NCBI RefSeq assembly: GCF_015752205.1
Contig: NZ_JADOVG010000012.1
Coordinates: forward strand, 1-64,000
DNA from: Polaromonas sp. CG_9.7
GTDB lineage: Bacteria > Pseudomonadota > Gammaproteobacteria > Burkholderiales > Burkholderiaceae_C
DNA length: 64,000 nucleotides
Direction of reading: 5' to 3'
Position 1 is the stretch's first letter. Every line of letters begins with the position of its first letter. Under the pieces are notes generated by a model. It had not been told where the DNA came from. It searched no databases and saw only the letters and a program-made list of their open reading frames with translations. Below are positions 29,722 to 40,221 of the stretch, in pieces. A program made the position numbers and the translations under genes.

Positions 29722-29797
29722 ATGCGGGTGAGCGTGGTTGCAAGAAAAAGTCCTGAGCCTAGACCACATGCCGTGGGTTGCAACGCTCCTCAGGAGA
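29722..29797 (-). promoter_or_regulatory. S-adenosylhomocysteine (SAH) riboswitch upstream of ahcY
   Basis: On the minus strand, read 5' to 3', the leader contains GAGGAGCGTTGCAAC, then AGGCTC, then GCAACCACGCTCACCC. These are the conserved blocks of the SAH aptamer in correct order: a GAGGAGCG 5' strand, an internal AGGCTC, and a 3' GCTCAC strand that pairs with GAGCG, with pseudoknot-capable GCAAC. It starts close to a TACAAT -10 box (29809-29804) and ends about 100 bases before the ahcY ATG. SAH binding is expected to raise expression. Confidence 0.9.
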
Positions 29798-29868
29798 GCA
29801 TATATTGTACAGAACGCTCCACGCCAGGCCGCGCATCGCGGCAAAAGCCTGCATGCCAGAATGGCGCG

Positions 29869-30690
29869 ATGCAAGCACTTGAACACTGGCCGATCAACAG
29901 CCGCCGCCGAATCACCGGCGTTTTCACCGACATCGACGACACCCTGACCACCGAAGGCGCCATCACGCCCGACGCACTGGGCGCGCTGGCCGCACTGAAA
30001 GCCGCCGGCCTGGACCTGATCGCCATCACCGGCCGGCCGGTCGGCTGGAGCGCGCCCTTTGCGCGGGTCTGGCCGGTCAATGCCATCGTTGCTGAAAACG
30101 GCGCAGTGGCGCTGCTTTCAAGCCAAAACGGGCTTCAACCTCTGTCTGGCGGGCGTGGGCAGCTGTCAAAGATCTACCAGCAGGACGAAGCGACACGGCA
30201 AACCAATTACGCCCGCATGCAGCAGGTGGCGGCGCGTGTCGTGCGCGACGTGCCCGGCGCGGTGATCTCGCAAGACAGTCCGGGGCGCGAGACCGACATG
30301 GCCATCGACCACAGCGAATTCGCGCACCTGCCGTCAGCCGCCATCGCCCTGGCCGTGCAGATCATGCAGGACGAAGGCATGAACGCCACGGTCAGCTCGA
30401 TCCACATCAACGGCTGGTTCGGCCCCCACAACAAGCTGCAGGGCGCGCGCTGGATCGTTCGCGAATTGCTGGGCCGCGACCTGGATGCCGAAATGGACCG
30501 CTGGGTGTACGTTGGCGACTCGACCAACGACCAGCTGATGTTCGAGGCCTTTGGCAACTCGGTTGGCGTGGCCAATGTGCGGCGCTTTGAAGCGCAACTG
30601 AGCCACCTGCCGCGCTACATCACCCGGGACGAGCGCGGCGCGGGCTTTGCCGAAGTGGCCGCCGCCGTGCTGGCGGCGCGCGCCGATTAA
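29869..30690 (+). CDS. HAD-IIB family hydrolase
   Basis: Cytosolic phosphatase-like protein of 273 residues. Motif I is FTDIDDTLT near residues 19-27, with the nucleophile and acid aspartates. Motif II is AITGRPVG, and motifs III and IV fall in HNKLQGARWIV and YVGDSTNDQLMF. This is the Cof/phosphomannomutase-like type acting on small phosphorylated molecules; the substrate is unknown. Near residues 81-101 a short S/G/Q-rich stretch resembles a read-through family A repeat. The ATG at 29869 is chosen because upstream sequence belongs to the ahcY leader. Confidence 0.85.
   Translation: MQALEHWPINSRRRITGVFTDIDDTLTTEGAITPDALGALAALKAAGLDLIAITGRPVGWSAPFARVWPVNAIVAENGAVALLSSQNGLQPLSGGRGQLSKIYQQDEATRQTNYARMQQVAARVVRDVPGAVISQDSPGRETDMAIDHSEFAHLPSAAIALAVQIMQDEGMNATVSSIHINGWFGPHNKLQGARWIVRELLGRDLDAEMDRWVYVGDSTNDQLMFEAFGNSVGVANVRRFEAQLSHLPRYITRDERGAGFAEVAAAVLAARAD
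30112..30172 (+). repeat. Possible decayed family A repeat inside the HAD gene
   Basis: AAAACGGGCTT, a GC-rich middle and GGGCAGCTGTCAAAGAT resemble the family order but with several changes. It is read in frame. Weakest accepted copy. Confidence 0.35.
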
Positions 30691-30706
30691 AAAGCAGGCT
30701 GACGCG

Positions 30707-31690
30707 TCAGGACGGCTTGCCCAGCCCCAGCTTTTCGACCAGCGCTTTTTCCTTCAGAAAGGTTTCCTGGGCGAACTTGGTGTAGGCGGCCGTGCTCATG
30801 TAGTTGGGCAGCATGTCATAGCGACCGAGCGCGGCCACGTAGCTGGGCTCTTCCATGGCTTTCTTGAACGCATCGTGCAGCCGCTTCACCACGTCGGGCG
30901 GCGTGCCCTTGGGCGCACCGATGCCGAAGGGCGAGTTCTGCACGATGTCGTAGCCCAGTTCCTTGAGCGTGGGCGCATTGGGAAACTTGTCCAGCCGCTT
31001 CTCGCCCCAGGTGTTCAGCACCCGCAGCTTGCCGGCCTCGACCTGCGGCGCAAAACCGGTGCTGTCGGCCGCCGCCATCAACTGGCCGCTGACCACCGCC
31101 AGCATCAGGTCGGCGCTTCCCTTGTAGGGAATGTGCAGCAGCTTGATGCCGGCCTGTTGCGCGATCAACTCGGTGGTCAGGTGCGGGCTGGTCAGCGTGC
31201 CGGTCGAGCCATAGCTCAGCTCGCCGGGATGGGCCTTGGCATAGGCGACAAAGTCGGCCCAGGTCTTGAACGGCGAGTCGGCCGGCACGACGATGCCGAA
31301 GGCATAACCGGTGACATTGAGCACATAGGTGATGTCCTGGACCGGGTCCCAGTTGATCTTGGTGGTGTACGGCAGGCGAAACACGCCCAGCGGAATCTGC
31401 GCCAGCGTGTAGCCGTCGGCCGGCGCTGTCTGCAGCTGCTGCGCCGGCAGCGTGCCGCCGGCGCCGGGTTTGTTGTCGACGATCACCGGTTGGCCAAGGA
31501 TTTTCGAGGCGTTGTCGGCCAGCGAGCGCATGGTGATGTCGGTCGGCCCGCCAGCCGGAAAGGCCACGATGAGCTTGATCGGACGGACCGGAAAGCCCTG
31601 GGCCTGGGCTTGAGCGAAAGGGGCACCCAGCGAACCCAGTGCGGGAACAGCCAGGGCGGCGGCGGATTGAAGCAGTTGGCGGCGTTGCAT
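30707..31690 (-). CDS. Bug-family tripartite tricarboxylate transporter receptor (TctC-like)
   Basis: Periplasmic solute receptor of 327 residues. The signal peptide (RRQLLQSAAALAVPALGSLG, cleavage near AQA) carries a double-arginine-like start. The mature protein opens with PIKLIVAFPAGGPTDI and NKPGAGGTL, the Bug-family ligand-loop motifs, and continues with HIPYKGSADLMLAVVSGQ and the late FGIGAPKGTP. Such receptors bind carboxylates or nicotinate-like acids. No TctA/TctB genes are adjacent; orphan receptors are common in this family of bacteria. Ligand unknown. Confidence 0.92.
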   Translation of the reverse strand: MQRRQLLQSAAALAVPALGSLGAPFAQAQAQGFPVRPIKLIVAFPAGGPTDITMRSLADNASKILGQPVIVDNKPGAGGTLPAQQLQTAPADGYTLAQIPLGVFRLPYTTKINWDPVQDITYVLNVTGYAFGIVVPADSPFKTWADFVAYAKAHPGELSYGSTGTLTSPHLTTELIAQQAGIKLLHIPYKGSADLMLAVVSGQLMAAADSTGFAPQVEAGKLRVLNTWGEKRLDKFPNAPTLKELGYDIVQNSPFGIGAPKGTPPDVVKRLHDAFKKAMEEPSYVAALGRYDMLPNYMSTAAYTKFAQETFLKEKALVEKLGLGKPS

Positions 31691-31819
31691 GAAGGCGTCT
31701 CCTGAAAGGTCTGGCAGTTGGCGAAACCGCCATGATGCGTCACTCCGGCCCCGGCCACATCAGGGCAACACCTGAAGCGCTGTCGCCTGCGCGTCAGGTG
31801 GTTTTACAAGCCTTTCAGG

Positions 31820-31868
31820 GTGTTTGCGCAATGGGCGCGGTCACAGTCAGCTATTTATTTCATAGCAC
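31820..31868 (+). repeat. Dispersed hairpin repeat, family A, copy 7, at the uvrA 3' end
   Basis: TTTGCGCAATGGGCGCGG, then AGCTATTTATTTCATAGCA. The right-hand end overlaps uvrA, so the repeat supplies its last codons and stop. Confidence 0.7.
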
Positions 31869-34800
31869 ATACGATTTTCCGGATCGCGCCAGCACGCTCG
31901 CCAGCGCCTTGCCGGTCGGTGTTGCCAGTGCCACCACGGCCTCGGGCGGCGCGGACGCGACGACCAGGCCACCGGCGTTGCCGCCGTCCGGCCCCAGGTC
32001 GATCACCCAATCGGCTTCGGCGATCACGTCGAGGTCGTGCTCAATGACGATCACGCTGTGGCCGCCGTTGACCAGCCGGTGCAGCACATGGATCAGCTTT
32101 TCCACATCAGCCATGTGCAGGCCGACGGTCGGCTCGTCGAGCACATACAGCGTGTGCGGCGCTTTCTGGCCGCGCCTTGTGATGTCATCGCGCACCTTTG
32201 ACAGTTCGGTCACCAGTTTGATGCGCTGCGCCTCGCCGCCCGACAGCGTGGGCGACGGCTGGCCGAGCGTGAGATAACCAAGTCCCACGTCTTTCAGCAA
32301 TTGCAGCGGATGGCCGATGGCGGGCATGGCGGCGAAAAAGTCCACCGCTTCATCGACTTCCATCTTCAGCACGTCGCCGATGCTCTTGCCGCGCCAGGTG
32401 ACGGCCAGCGTCTCGGGGTTGAAGCGCGCACCGTGGCAGGTTTCGCACAGCACCTTCACATCGGGCAAAAAGCTCATGCCGATGGTGCGAACACCCGCGC
32501 CCTCGCAGGTCGGGCAGCGGCCTTCGCCGGTGTTGAAGGAAAAGCGCCCGGCCGCGTAACCACGCGCGCGCGCTTCGAGCGTGTCGGCAAACAGCTTGCG
32601 CACCGTGTCCCAGAAGCCGATGTAGGTCGCTGGACAGGAACGCGGCGTCTTGCCGATGGGCGTCTGGTCGACCTCCAGCACGCGGTCCACGGCGCGGTAG
32701 CCGTCGATGCGCTCGCAACCGGTCCAGACCGGGTGTTTTCCGGCGTCGTCGGCTTCGCGGCCGGCTTTCGTCGAGCGCAGCGCAACGCCGGCGTGGACGT
32801 TGGTCAGCAGCACGTCGCGCGCCAGTGTGGATTTGCCGGAGCCCGACACGCCGGTGACCGCGACCAGCCGGTACAGCGGGACATCGACCGAAACGTTTTT
32901 CAGGTTGTGCAGGCTGGCGCCTTCGACTTTCAGCCACGAGGTGTACTCGCTGGTGGAGGCGGGCGCGGCGTTGTGCAAGGCGCTGGCCGTGGCGGCTGCG
33001 GCTTTGAGGGCTGCAGCTTTCAGGGCGGCTTGCTTGGCTTTGCTGACAGGTTTGGTTGGGGTGGGGGAGCCCTCACCCCCGCCCTCTTCCTGAGGGAGAG
33101 GGAGTAAATCCGCCGCGCGTACCAAATCACCAGCGCCGGCATCCGTTTCGCTCCCTTGCCCGGCTGGCTTCGTCACACGCCGCGCATGCAGCGGATGAAT
33201 CAGCGGATTCGCCAGATAGCGCCCGGTCAGCGATTCCGGCACGGCGGACAGCTGCGCCGCCGTGCCTTGCGCCACCAGTTGCCCGCCGCGCTTGCCGGCG
33301 CCGGGGCCGATGTCGATGATGTTGTCGGCCCGGCGAATGGTGTCTTCGTCGTGCTCGACCACCACCAGCGTGTTGCCGCGCTCGCTGAGCTTGCCCAAAG
33401 CGCCCAGCAAAATCTGGTTGTCGCGCGGATGCAGGCCGATGGTCGGCTCGTCCAGCACGTAGCACACGCCCTGCAGATTGGAGCCGAGCTGCGCCGCCAG
33501 CCGGATGCGCTGCGCCTCGCCGCCCGACAGCGTGGGCGCGCCCCGGTCAAGCGTGAGGTAGCCCAGGCCCACATCTTCGAGGAATTCGAGCCGGCTCTTG
33601 ATCTCGGGAATCAGGTCTCTGGCAATGCCGGCTTCGCGACCCGTCAGCGCCAGCGTGTCCACCCAGGCGCGGATCGCGGTGACGCTCAGACGGGCGATGG
33701 CGGTGATGGGCCAGCCCTGGCCCGTGCCATCGTCCAAAAGCGCAAGTTCCTGCTTGAAATAGGCCTTCCCGCTTGATGGGCTTGCGTCAGCAGCTATCAA
33801 TTTTGAAAAGCCGGCGCCAAAGCGCACGGCCCGCGCCGTGGCATTGAGCCGCGCTCCCTGGCAGCCGGGGCAAACCGTGTCCAGCACGTCGTCGGTCTCG
33901 GGTTCGCCGAAGGTCTGCTCGCGGCCCTTGTTGTCGTCCGTGTTCAGCACCGAATCGTCAAAGGCCTGGCGCTGGTCCTTGGTCAGCTTGACGCCGGTGC
34001 CGACGCAGTCCGGGCACCAGCCATGCTTGCTGTTGTAGCTGAACAGGCGCGGATCGAGTTCGGGGTAGGAGGTCGAACACACCGGGCAGGCGCGCTTGGT
34101 CGAGAAGGCTTCGAGCTTGCCAATCGCCTGGGTGCTGGTGCCGGCCAGCATCGCTTCGCGCAGGCCATCGAGCGGCGCCAGCACATGCACCACGCCCTTG
34201 CCATGCTCCAGCGCGCTGGCCAGCGCGGCACGCAGTTCGGCCTCGTTGTCAGGCGTGACGTGAATGTCGGCAATCGGCAGCTCGACCGTGTGTTCCTTGA
34301 AGCGGTCGATGCGCGGAAACTTCGTCGTCGGCAGGAATTCGCCATCGACGCGCAAGTGGGGGTAGCCACGCGGCCGCGCCCAGTCGGCCAGCTCGGTGTA
34401 AACGCCCTTGCGGTTCATCACCAGCGGCGCCAGCAGGCCGATGTGCTGGCCCCGGTAATGCTTCAGCAGCTGCGCGGCGATGCTCTCGGGGCTTTGCGGC
34501 ATGACCGCCGCGCCGTCCTTGGTGCAATGCTGGATGCCCAGCTTCACGTACAGCAGGCGCAAAAAGTGCCAGACCTCGGTGGTCGTGCCGACGGTCGATT
34601 TGCGCCCGCCGCGCGACAAGCGCTGCTCGATCGCCACGGTCGGCGGAATGCCATAGACCGCATCCACCTCGGGCCGGCCGGCCGGCTGCACGATGCTGCG
34701 GGCATAGGCATTGAGCGATTCGAGGTAACGGCGCTGGCCTTCATTGAACAAGATGTCAAACGCCAATGTCGATTTGCCCGAGCCGCTGACGCCGGTCACC

Positions 34801-37800
34801 ACATTGAACTTGCCGCGCGGAATATCGACCGACAGGCTTTTGAGGTTGTTTTCCTTGGCGTTGACGATCTGGATCAGGTTGGAGAACGCCGGCCGGGTCT
34901 TCCAAGCCTTGGGGCGCTGTTCCTCGACCTGGTGCGTCTGGTTCATGGTCAGTTCGTACTCGCGCAGCGCCAGCGCCGTGTGCGACGTGGGATGCTGACG
35001 CACGAGCTCCGGCGGCCCTTCGGCGACCAGCAGACCGCCGTTCTCACCGCCTTCGGGGCCCAGGTCGATCAGCCAGTCGGCCGAGCGGATCACGTCGAGG
35101 TTGTGCTCAATGACGATCAGCGAATGGCCGGCTTCCAGCAGCCGGCGCAGCGCGCGCATGAGCTTGGCAATGTCGTCGAAATGCAGCCCGGTGGTCGGCT
35201 CGTCGAACAAAAACAGCGTGCCGCGATGCGGGCGCATCAGCGCCAGCCCCTGCCGGCTCAGGCTGGGTTTGGCCGCCGACTTGCTGGCGCCGGCCAGGAA
35301 GCCCGCGAGCTTGAGCCGCTGCGCTTCGCCGCCCGACAGCGTGGGCACCGGCTGGCCGAGCTTGACGTACTCCAGCCCCACATCGACGATGGGCTGCAGT
35401 GCGCGTATGACTTCGCGGTCCTGGGCGAACAACTGCACCGCTTCGCTGACGGTCAGGTCGAGCACATCGGCCACATTCAGCAAGCGGGGCATGAGCTGGC
35501 CAATGGCTTTTCGCTCGATGGTGACCTCCAGGATTTCGGGCCGGTAGCGCTTGCCGTCGCAATCGGGGCAGCGCAGGTACACGTCACTCAGGAACTGCAT
35601 CTCGACATGCTCAAAGCCCGAGCCACCACAGGTCGGGCAACGGCCGTCGCCGTTGTTGAAGCTGAATTTGGTCGCGGTGTAGCTGCGTTGCCGGGACAGC
35701 GGCGACTGGGCAAACAGCTCGCGCACCGCATCCCAGGCGCCGACATAGCTGGCCGGGTTCGAGCGCGCGGTCTTGCCGATGGGCGACTGGTCGACAAACA
35801 CCACGTCCGTCAGGTGGTCGGCGCCCATCAAGCGGTCATGCAGGCCCGGCGTTTCGGTCGCCTTGCCGAACTGGCGCAGCAGCGCGGGCGCGACGATGTC
35901 CTGCATCAGCGTCGATTTGCCCGAACCGCTGACGCCGGTCACGCAAACCAGGCGCTGCAGCGGAAACTCGATGGTCAGGTTTTGCAGGTTGTGGTCGCGC
36001 GCGCCTTCCAGGATCAGGCGCGGCGTGCTGTCCGTCACGGCGCGTTTCAGCCCCATGCCGACCTGCTTGCGCCCGCCGAGGTAGGCGCCGGTCAGCGTGT
36101 CGGCATGCCGGACGTCCTCGGGCGGGCCGTCGAACACGATCTGCCCGCCCCGCTCGCCGGGCCCCGGTCCCATGTCGATCATGCGGTCGGCGGCCAGCAT
36201 CACCGCCGGGTCGTGCTCGACCACGACCAGCGTGTTGCCGGCATCGACCAGCCGGCGCATCGCCTGCGTGATGCGGTTCATGTCCCGCGGGTGCAGGCCG
36301 ATGGACGGCTCGTCCAGCACGAACAGCGTGTTGACCAGCGAGGTGCCCAGCGCCGTGGTCAGGTTGATGCGCTGCACCTCGCCGCCCGACAGCGTGCGGC
36401 TCTGGCGGTCCAGCGTCAGGTAGCCGATGCCCACGTCGCACAGGTATTTCAGCCGGGTCTGGATTTCCTCGAACAGCGACTTCAGCGCCTTCTGTTCGGC
36501 ATCAATGCCCTCGGCGGTCAGCGACAGGCTGCCGGAGAATTTTTGCAGCCGGTCAATCGGCAAGCGCATCAGGTCGTGCAGGCACAGCCCCGGCATCGCT
36601 TCGAGTTGCGCGCGGGTCCATTGCACACCGACCGGCATGAAACGCTGGTCCGGCGGCAACACCGCATCGGCGGCTTCTTTCGTGCCCAGCCGCCATTGCA
36701 GCGATTCGAGCTTCAGGCGCGCGCCACCGCAGGTGTCGCAGGTGGTGTAGCTGCGGTACTTGGACAGCAGCACCCGGATGTGCATCTTGTAGGCCTTGCT
36801 TTCCAGGTAGGCAAAAAACCGCTTGATGCCGAACCAGTGCCTTTCCCATTTGCCCTTCCAGTGCGGCGAGCCGTCGATGACCCAGGCCTGCTGCCCGGGC
36901 GTGAGCTTGTACCAGGGCGTGTCGCGCGGAATGCCCTCGGCCTCGGCATGGCGCATCAAATCGTCCTGCGCTTCCTTCCAGGCTGGCGTCTGCATCACCT
37001 TGATGGCGCCGGCGCGCAGCGTGAGCTTGTCGTTCGGGATCACCAGCCCGTAATCGACGCCAATCACCCGGCCAAAGCCCTTGCAGGTCTCGCACGCGCC
37101 CATCGCCGAATTGAAGGAAAAAAGCGACGGCGTGGGTTCGGTGTAGCGCAGGTCGCTGTCGGGGCAATGCAGCCCAGTGGAAAACTGCCACATCTCTTCG
37201 ACGGCACTTTCCTCACCGTTCTGGACATAGACATTGAGCCGGCCGCCGCGCTTCAGCGCCGTTTCAATCGCTTCGATGGCGCGGATTTTCTCAGTGAGGT
37301 GCAGGCGAAAGCGGTCGGCCACCACGTCAAGCAGCTTGTGCGGACCGGCGGGCGTGGCGACTTCGCGTTGCGCATGGACCCGGGTGAAGCCGCTGGCCGA
37401 CAGCCACTGTTCGATCTCTTCGGCGCTGGTGTTGCCCGGCAGTTCGACCGGAAAGGTCATGATGACGCGCGGGTCGCTGGCCTCGGTGCGTGCCATCAGT
37501 TCGGCGTAGATGGATTCGGGCGTGTCGTGGCGCACCGCCTGCGCGGTCTGCCGGTCAAACAACAGCGCAGCCCGGGCATAGAGCAGCTTCAAATGGTCGT
37601 TCAGCTCGGTCATCGTGCCCACGGTCGAGCGCGACGAGCGCACCGGGTTGGTCTGGTCGATGGCAATCGCCGGCGGCACGCCTTCGACCTTGTCCACCGC
37701 CGGCTTGTCCATGCGGTCAAGGAACTGCCGGGCGTAGGCCGAGAAGGTTTCAACATAACGGCGCTGGCCTTCGGCAAACAGTGTGTCGAACACCAGGGAG

Positions 37801-37919
37801 GACTTGCCCGAGCCGCTGGGGCCGGTGACCACTGTCAGTTCGTTGGTCCGAATGTCGAGGTCAATATTTTTGAGATTGTGCTGGCGCGCGCCGCGAATGC
37901 GGATGATTCCCTGGGACAT
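31860..37919 (-). CDS. uvrA: Double-length UvrA-like protein (tandem fusion, 2,019 aa)
   Basis: About twice the 940 residues of normal UvrA. It holds two complete UvrA-like units, so four ABC modules. Walker A motifs: GPSGSGKSS at 33-41, then GVSGSGKST near 657, 1040 and 1688. ABC signatures TLSGGE(V/A)QR follow four times. Zinc-finger cysteine clusters include CPTCGGSG and CPDCVGTG. A helical segment near 1010-1030 joins the halves. Extra material occurs near 1369-1393 (family A repeat) and 1603-1650 (palindromic repeat plus an A/K-rich linker). It may act in DNA damage recognition, but whether it is the main UvrA cannot be told here. Confidence 0.9.
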   Translation of the reverse strand: MSQGIIRIRGARQHNLKNIDLDIRTNELTVVTGPSGSGKSSLVFDTLFAEGQRRYVETFSAYARQFLDRMDKPAVDKVEGVPPAIAIDQTNPVRSSRSTVGTMTELNDHLKLLYARAALLFDRQTAQAVRHDTPESIYAELMARTEASDPRVIMTFPVELPGNTSAEEIEQWLSASGFTRVHAQREVATPAGPHKLLDVVADRFRLHLTEKIRAIEAIETALKRGGRLNVYVQNGEESAVEEMWQFSTGLHCPDSDLRYTEPTPSLFSFNSAMGACETCKGFGRVIGVDYGLVIPNDKLTLRAGAIKVMQTPAWKEAQDDLMRHAEAEGIPRDTPWYKLTPGQQAWVIDGSPHWKGKWERHWFGIKRFFAYLESKAYKMHIRVLLSKYRSYTTCDTCGGARLKLESLQWRLGTKEAADAVLPPDQRFMPVGVQWTRAQLEAMPGLCLHDLMRLPIDRLQKFSGSLSLTAEGIDAEQKALKSLFEEIQTRLKYLCDVGIGYLTLDRQSRTLSGGEVQRINLTTALGTSLVNTLFVLDEPSIGLHPRDMNRITQAMRRLVDAGNTLVVVEHDPAVMLAADRMIDMGPGPGERGGQIVFDGPPEDVRHADTLTGAYLGGRKQVGMGLKRAVTDSTPRLILEGARDHNLQNLTIEFPLQRLVCVTGVSGSGKSTLMQDIVAPALLRQFGKATETPGLHDRLMGADHLTDVVFVDQSPIGKTARSNPASYVGAWDAVRELFAQSPLSRQRSYTATKFSFNNGDGRCPTCGGSGFEHVEMQFLSDVYLRCPDCDGKRYRPEILEVTIERKAIGQLMPRLLNVADVLDLTVSEAVQLFAQDREVIRALQPIVDVGLEYVKLGQPVPTLSGGEAQRLKLAGFLAGASKSAAKPSLSRQGLALMRPHRGTLFLFDEPTTGLHFDDIAKLMRALRRLLEAGHSLIVIEHNLDVIRSADWLIDLGPEGGENGGLLVAEGPPELVRQHPTSHTALALREYELTMNQTHQVEEQRPKAWKTRPAFSNLIQIVNAKENNLKSLSVDIPRGKFNVVTGVSGSGKSTLAFDILFNEGQRRYLESLNAYARSIVQPAGRPEVDAVYGIPPTVAIEQRLSRGGRKSTVGTTTEVWHFLRLLYVKLGIQHCTKDGAAVMPQSPESIAAQLLKHYRGQHIGLLAPLVMNRKGVYTELADWARPRGYPHLRVDGEFLPTTKFPRIDRFKEHTVELPIADIHVTPDNEAELRAALASALEHGKGVVHVLAPLDGLREAMLAGTSTQAIGKLEAFSTKRACPVCSTSYPELDPRLFSYNSKHGWCPDCVGTGVKLTKDQRQAFDDSVLNTDDNKGREQTFGEPETDDVLDTVCPGCQGARLNATARAVRFGAGFSKLIAADASPSSGKAYFKQELALLDDGTGQGWPITAIARLSVTAIRAWVDTLALTGREAGIARDLIPEIKSRLEFLEDVGLGYLTLDRGAPTLSGGEAQRIRLAAQLGSNLQGVCYVLDEPTIGLHPRDNQILLGALGKLSERGNTLVVVEHDEDTIRRADNIIDIGPGAGKRGGQLVAQGTAAQLSAVPESLTGRYLANPLIHPLHARRVTKPAGQGSETDAGAGDLVRAADLLPLPQEEGGGEGSPTPTKPVSKAKQAALKAAALKAAAATASALHNAAPASTSEYTSWLKVEGASLHNLKNVSVDVPLYRLVAVTGVSGSGKSTLARDVLLTNVHAGVALRSTKAGREADDAGKHPVWTGCERIDGYRAVDRVLEVDQTPIGKTPRSCPATYIGFWDTVRKLFADTLEARARGYAAGRFSFNTGEGRCPTCEGAGVRTIGMSFLPDVKVLCETCHGARFNPETLAVTWRGKSIGDVLKMEVDEAVDFFAAMPAIGHPLQLLKDVGLGYLTLGQPSPTLSGGEAQRIKLVTELSKVRDDITRRGQKAPHTLYVLDEPTVGLHMADVEKLIHVLHRLVNGGHSVIVIEHDLDVIAEADWVIDLGPDGGNAGGLVVASAPPEAVVALATPTGKALASVLARSGKSYVL
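33056..33110 (+). repeat. Palindromic GGGTGAGGG/CCTCACCC-type repeat inside uvrA
   Basis: GGGTGGGGGAGCCCTCACCC followed by CGCCCTCTTCCTGAGGGAGAGGG, a kind of intergenic repeat frequent in GC-rich proteobacteria. Here it is in frame in uvrA and encodes a proline/glutamate/glycine-rich stretch ([16 protein letters not shown]). Confidence 0.65.
33740..33812 (+). repeat. Dispersed hairpin repeat, family A, copy 8, inside uvrA
   Basis: GCGCAAGTTCC, then GGGCTTGCGTCAGC, then AGCTATCAATTTTGAAAAG. It is read in frame on the opposite strand and corresponds to residues about 1369-1393, a segment not expected between the zinc-finger region and the third ABC signature of UvrA. Confidence 0.6.
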
Positions 37920-38196
37920 CGGTGAAGGTCTTTCCTGAAGAAGTCGAACATTTTAGGGTTCCTCAACGGCGTACGTGCGCATGGCAAAAAGCAGCCCCAA
38001 CGGGCATGGCGCTTCACGGATTTGCAGAAAAACAGCGGTGCTTCTACACAAAAAGAGGGGGCAATGGCGGGCCGTCCATCAAATCAGGCTGGCATGGATT
38101 TCGGCAAGCCCCGCCACTAATGGTTTTCATATAGTCAGGCGATGAGACTTTGCCGTTAAATGAAACACTTCTTTCATTTAAATACACATTGCCACA

Positions 38197-39315
38197 ATGA
38201 AAAAAATATTCTTGTCTTTCACCGCCATCCTGGTTTGCGCCCTGAGCCTTGCCAGCCAAGCCCAGATCCTGATTGGGCAGACGGCAGGGTTTACAGGCGC
38301 TGTAGGTGCTGGCGTCAAGGAAACCACGGACGGTGCTGTGCTTTACTTCAATTCAGTCAATGCCAAAGGCGGTGTGGGGGGACAAAAGATCGAATTGATT
38401 TCCATGGACGACAAGTTCGATGTCCCACTGGCGGTGGACAACACGCGGAAGTTGATTCAAGAAAAAAACGTGGTGGCGATGTTCCTTACACGCGGCACGC
38501 CACACACCGAAGCCATTATTCCCCTGCTTGACAAGCATGGCGTGCCGCTGGTCGGACCTTCTGCAGGTTCAATGGTGCTGCACCAGCCTGTCAGGAAACA
38601 TGTTTTCAATGTGCGGGCAACCTACCAGCGCGAAGCAGAAAAAGTCATTTCACATTTTGCGACCATGGGCATTACCCGGATTGCACTGGTCTACACCGAC
38701 GACAGCTTTGGTGCCGATGGGCTGGCCGGTGCCCAAAAAGGCATGACAAGGGCCAAGCTCACGCCAGTGGCAATAGAAAAACTCAACCGTGCCAATCCCG
38801 ACTTCAGTGGGATAACGCCCAAAATCTACCAAGCCAATGCGCAGGCCGTCATCATGGTTGCTTCAGGACAGGCGGTCGCCGCGGGACTGAAGGCCTTGCG
38901 TGCGGCGGGCTCTGCTGCGCAGGTCGCAACCTTGTCCAACAATGCCTCCAGCGGCTTTGCAAAGAGTCTGGGTGACAACGCGCGCGGCGTGATCGTGACG
39001 CAGGTGTTTCCATCAGAACGGTCCATCAATTACTCAATGGTCAAGGAAGCCCAGGACTTGCTCAAGGCCAGTTCCAAGGCTCCGGGGGAACTCAGCCCGG
39101 CGATGCTGGAGGGTTTTGCGGCGGCCAAGGTGCTGGTGGAAAGCCTGCGCCGTGCCGGCCCCAAGCCGAGCCGTGAAACAATCCAGACGGCATTGGAAGG
39201 CATGCGCAAGTTCGACCTCGGGGGGCTGGAGGTGAACTTCAGCCCGGAGGATCACACCGGACTTGATTTTGCAGACCTGTCCATCATTGGCGCCGATGGC
39301 AAGTTCAAGCGTTGA
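38197..39315 (+). CDS. Branched-chain amino acid-type ABC transporter substrate-binding protein
   Basis: Periplasmic binding protein of 372 residues of the LivJ/LivK-like type. The signal peptide is KIFLSFTAILVCALSLASQA. The mature part begins ILIGQTAGFTGAVGAGVKE and contains LYFNSVNAKGGVGGQKIEL and the domain-crossing VYTDDSFGADGLAG. No permease or ATPase gene is adjacent, so it is either an orphan receptor or served by a distant transporter. The 277-bp upstream spacer shared with uvrA shows no clear element. It ends eight bases from the convergent next gene. Confidence 0.93.
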   Translation: MKKIFLSFTAILVCALSLASQAQILIGQTAGFTGAVGAGVKETTDGAVLYFNSVNAKGGVGGQKIELISMDDKFDVPLAVDNTRKLIQEKNVVAMFLTRGTPHTEAIIPLLDKHGVPLVGPSAGSMVLHQPVRKHVFNVRATYQREAEKVISHFATMGITRIALVYTDDSFGADGLAGAQKGMTRAKLTPVAIEKLNRANPDFSGITPKIYQANAQAVIMVASGQAVAAGLKALRAAGSAAQVATLSNNASSGFAKSLGDNARGVIVTQVFPSERSINYSMVKEAQDLLKASSKAPGELSPAMLEGFAAAKVLVESLRRAGPKPSRETIQTALEGMRKFDLGGLEVNFSPEDHTGLDFADLSIIGADGKFKR

Positions 39316-39323
39316 TCGGCGGC

Positions 39324-39872
39324 TCAATCGTAGAGGGCGCTCTGAAGTTCCATGAACTTTTCAGGGCCGATTGCCGTCTTGATCTTGGGGGCCAGCTCTT
39401 GCAGTTTGGCCAGGTTGGTGGCGCCTTCAACAGCCAGGTTGAGCAGAAAGCCGCGCAGACCCAAGCTCGCCGTCAGTCGGGTGGCGATGGGATAGGCTCT
39501 TGAATATTGCGCCCGGGCCGTGGCGATGGACAGGCCCTCCTCGTCCGGGGAAGAAGGCACAGAGTAAGAACCTTCAGTTGCCGCTTTGGCAAGGAAAGTC
39601 GAAGGTGCCTCAGCCTGAAAGCCCAGCATGCCGTCTGGCGCAGTGGCGATAACGGACACCTGGACGGCAACGTTGCAGGGCGCCAGCAGGCCGTGCGCTA
39701 CCAAATGGCCTATGTCCTCCGAACTGACTCCAAGCCCGGCCGTGGCTCTCATGACCTCCTCCAGATCGCGCTTTCCATCAAACAAAATGAAGGCTGAACG
39801 TTGCCGTGGCGTCAGCAAGACGGCCCGGCACTTAAAAGCTGACTGTCCGTGCTGTGTTTTCATATAAATCAT
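39324..39872 (-). CDS. Conserved hypothetical protein (182 aa)
   Basis: Soluble protein. The N-terminal third (LLTPRQRSAFILFDGKRDLEEVMRA) and LGVSSEDIGHLVAHGLLAP look like a small winged-helix-type domain seen in Comamonadaceae proteins of unknown role. The C-terminal part is helical (YPIATRLTASLGLRGF, then KLQELAPKIKTAI). The ATG at 39872 (MIYMKTQ) is chosen for its AGAAGG ribosome-binding site; the longer frame upstream looks non-coding. Function unknown. Confidence 0.7.
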   Translation of the reverse strand: MIYMKTQHGQSAFKCRAVLLTPRQRSAFILFDGKRDLEEVMRATAGLGVSSEDIGHLVAHGLLAPCNVAVQVSVIATAPDGMLGFQAEAPSTFLAKAATEGSYSVPSSPDEEGLSIATARAQYSRAYPIATRLTASLGLRGFLLNLAVEGATNLAKLQELAPKIKTAIGPEKFMELQSALYD

Positions 39873-40221
39873 GGCGTGCCTTCTGTAAATGCCGGTATCT
39901 GGGCCATGAAGCCCTTGCGTCGATTGGCTGATGTTACATTTTGACACTTTTTTGACTTTTTGCAATCCTGTTTCATTTTTGCTTTTTTGGAGTTGCCTTT
40001 GCGCGGTGCCGGCAGCGCGGGGGAAGTGGTGCAGCATCAGACTGGGCATGGCCAAAACGAACTGTTTTCTGCCAAAGTCAGGGTTGCCGCAAGGATTCAC
40101 GGCAGGAACAGTGCAAAGCCGGTCAACCGTAAAAACGTCTGTGCCGGATCGCAAGGGCTTTAAAAACTGACAAAGGTTTTGAAGGGTGCACAGCAGAACA
40201 CCGGCACCCTTTGCCGGTCCG
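39873..40221. other. Spacer without gene
   Basis: 349 bp. It holds the promoter region of the hypothetical gene to its left and a weak hairpin near the end of the MHS transporter to its right. Nothing else with coding or repeat character was seen. Confidence 0.6.
40182..40212 (-). terminator. Possible terminator after the first MHS transporter
   Basis: AAGGGTGC and GCACCCTT pair around a 14-base loop just past the stop on the minus strand. A T-rich stretch follows only after several bases, so termination strength is doubtful. Confidence 0.4.

Noticed and set aside
34023-37925. 1,300-codon open frame on the plus strand opposite uvrA
   Set aside because: It mirrors the uvrA codon pattern in high-G+C DNA and its translation is rich in H, R, Q and A without domains. 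uvrA itself is certain.
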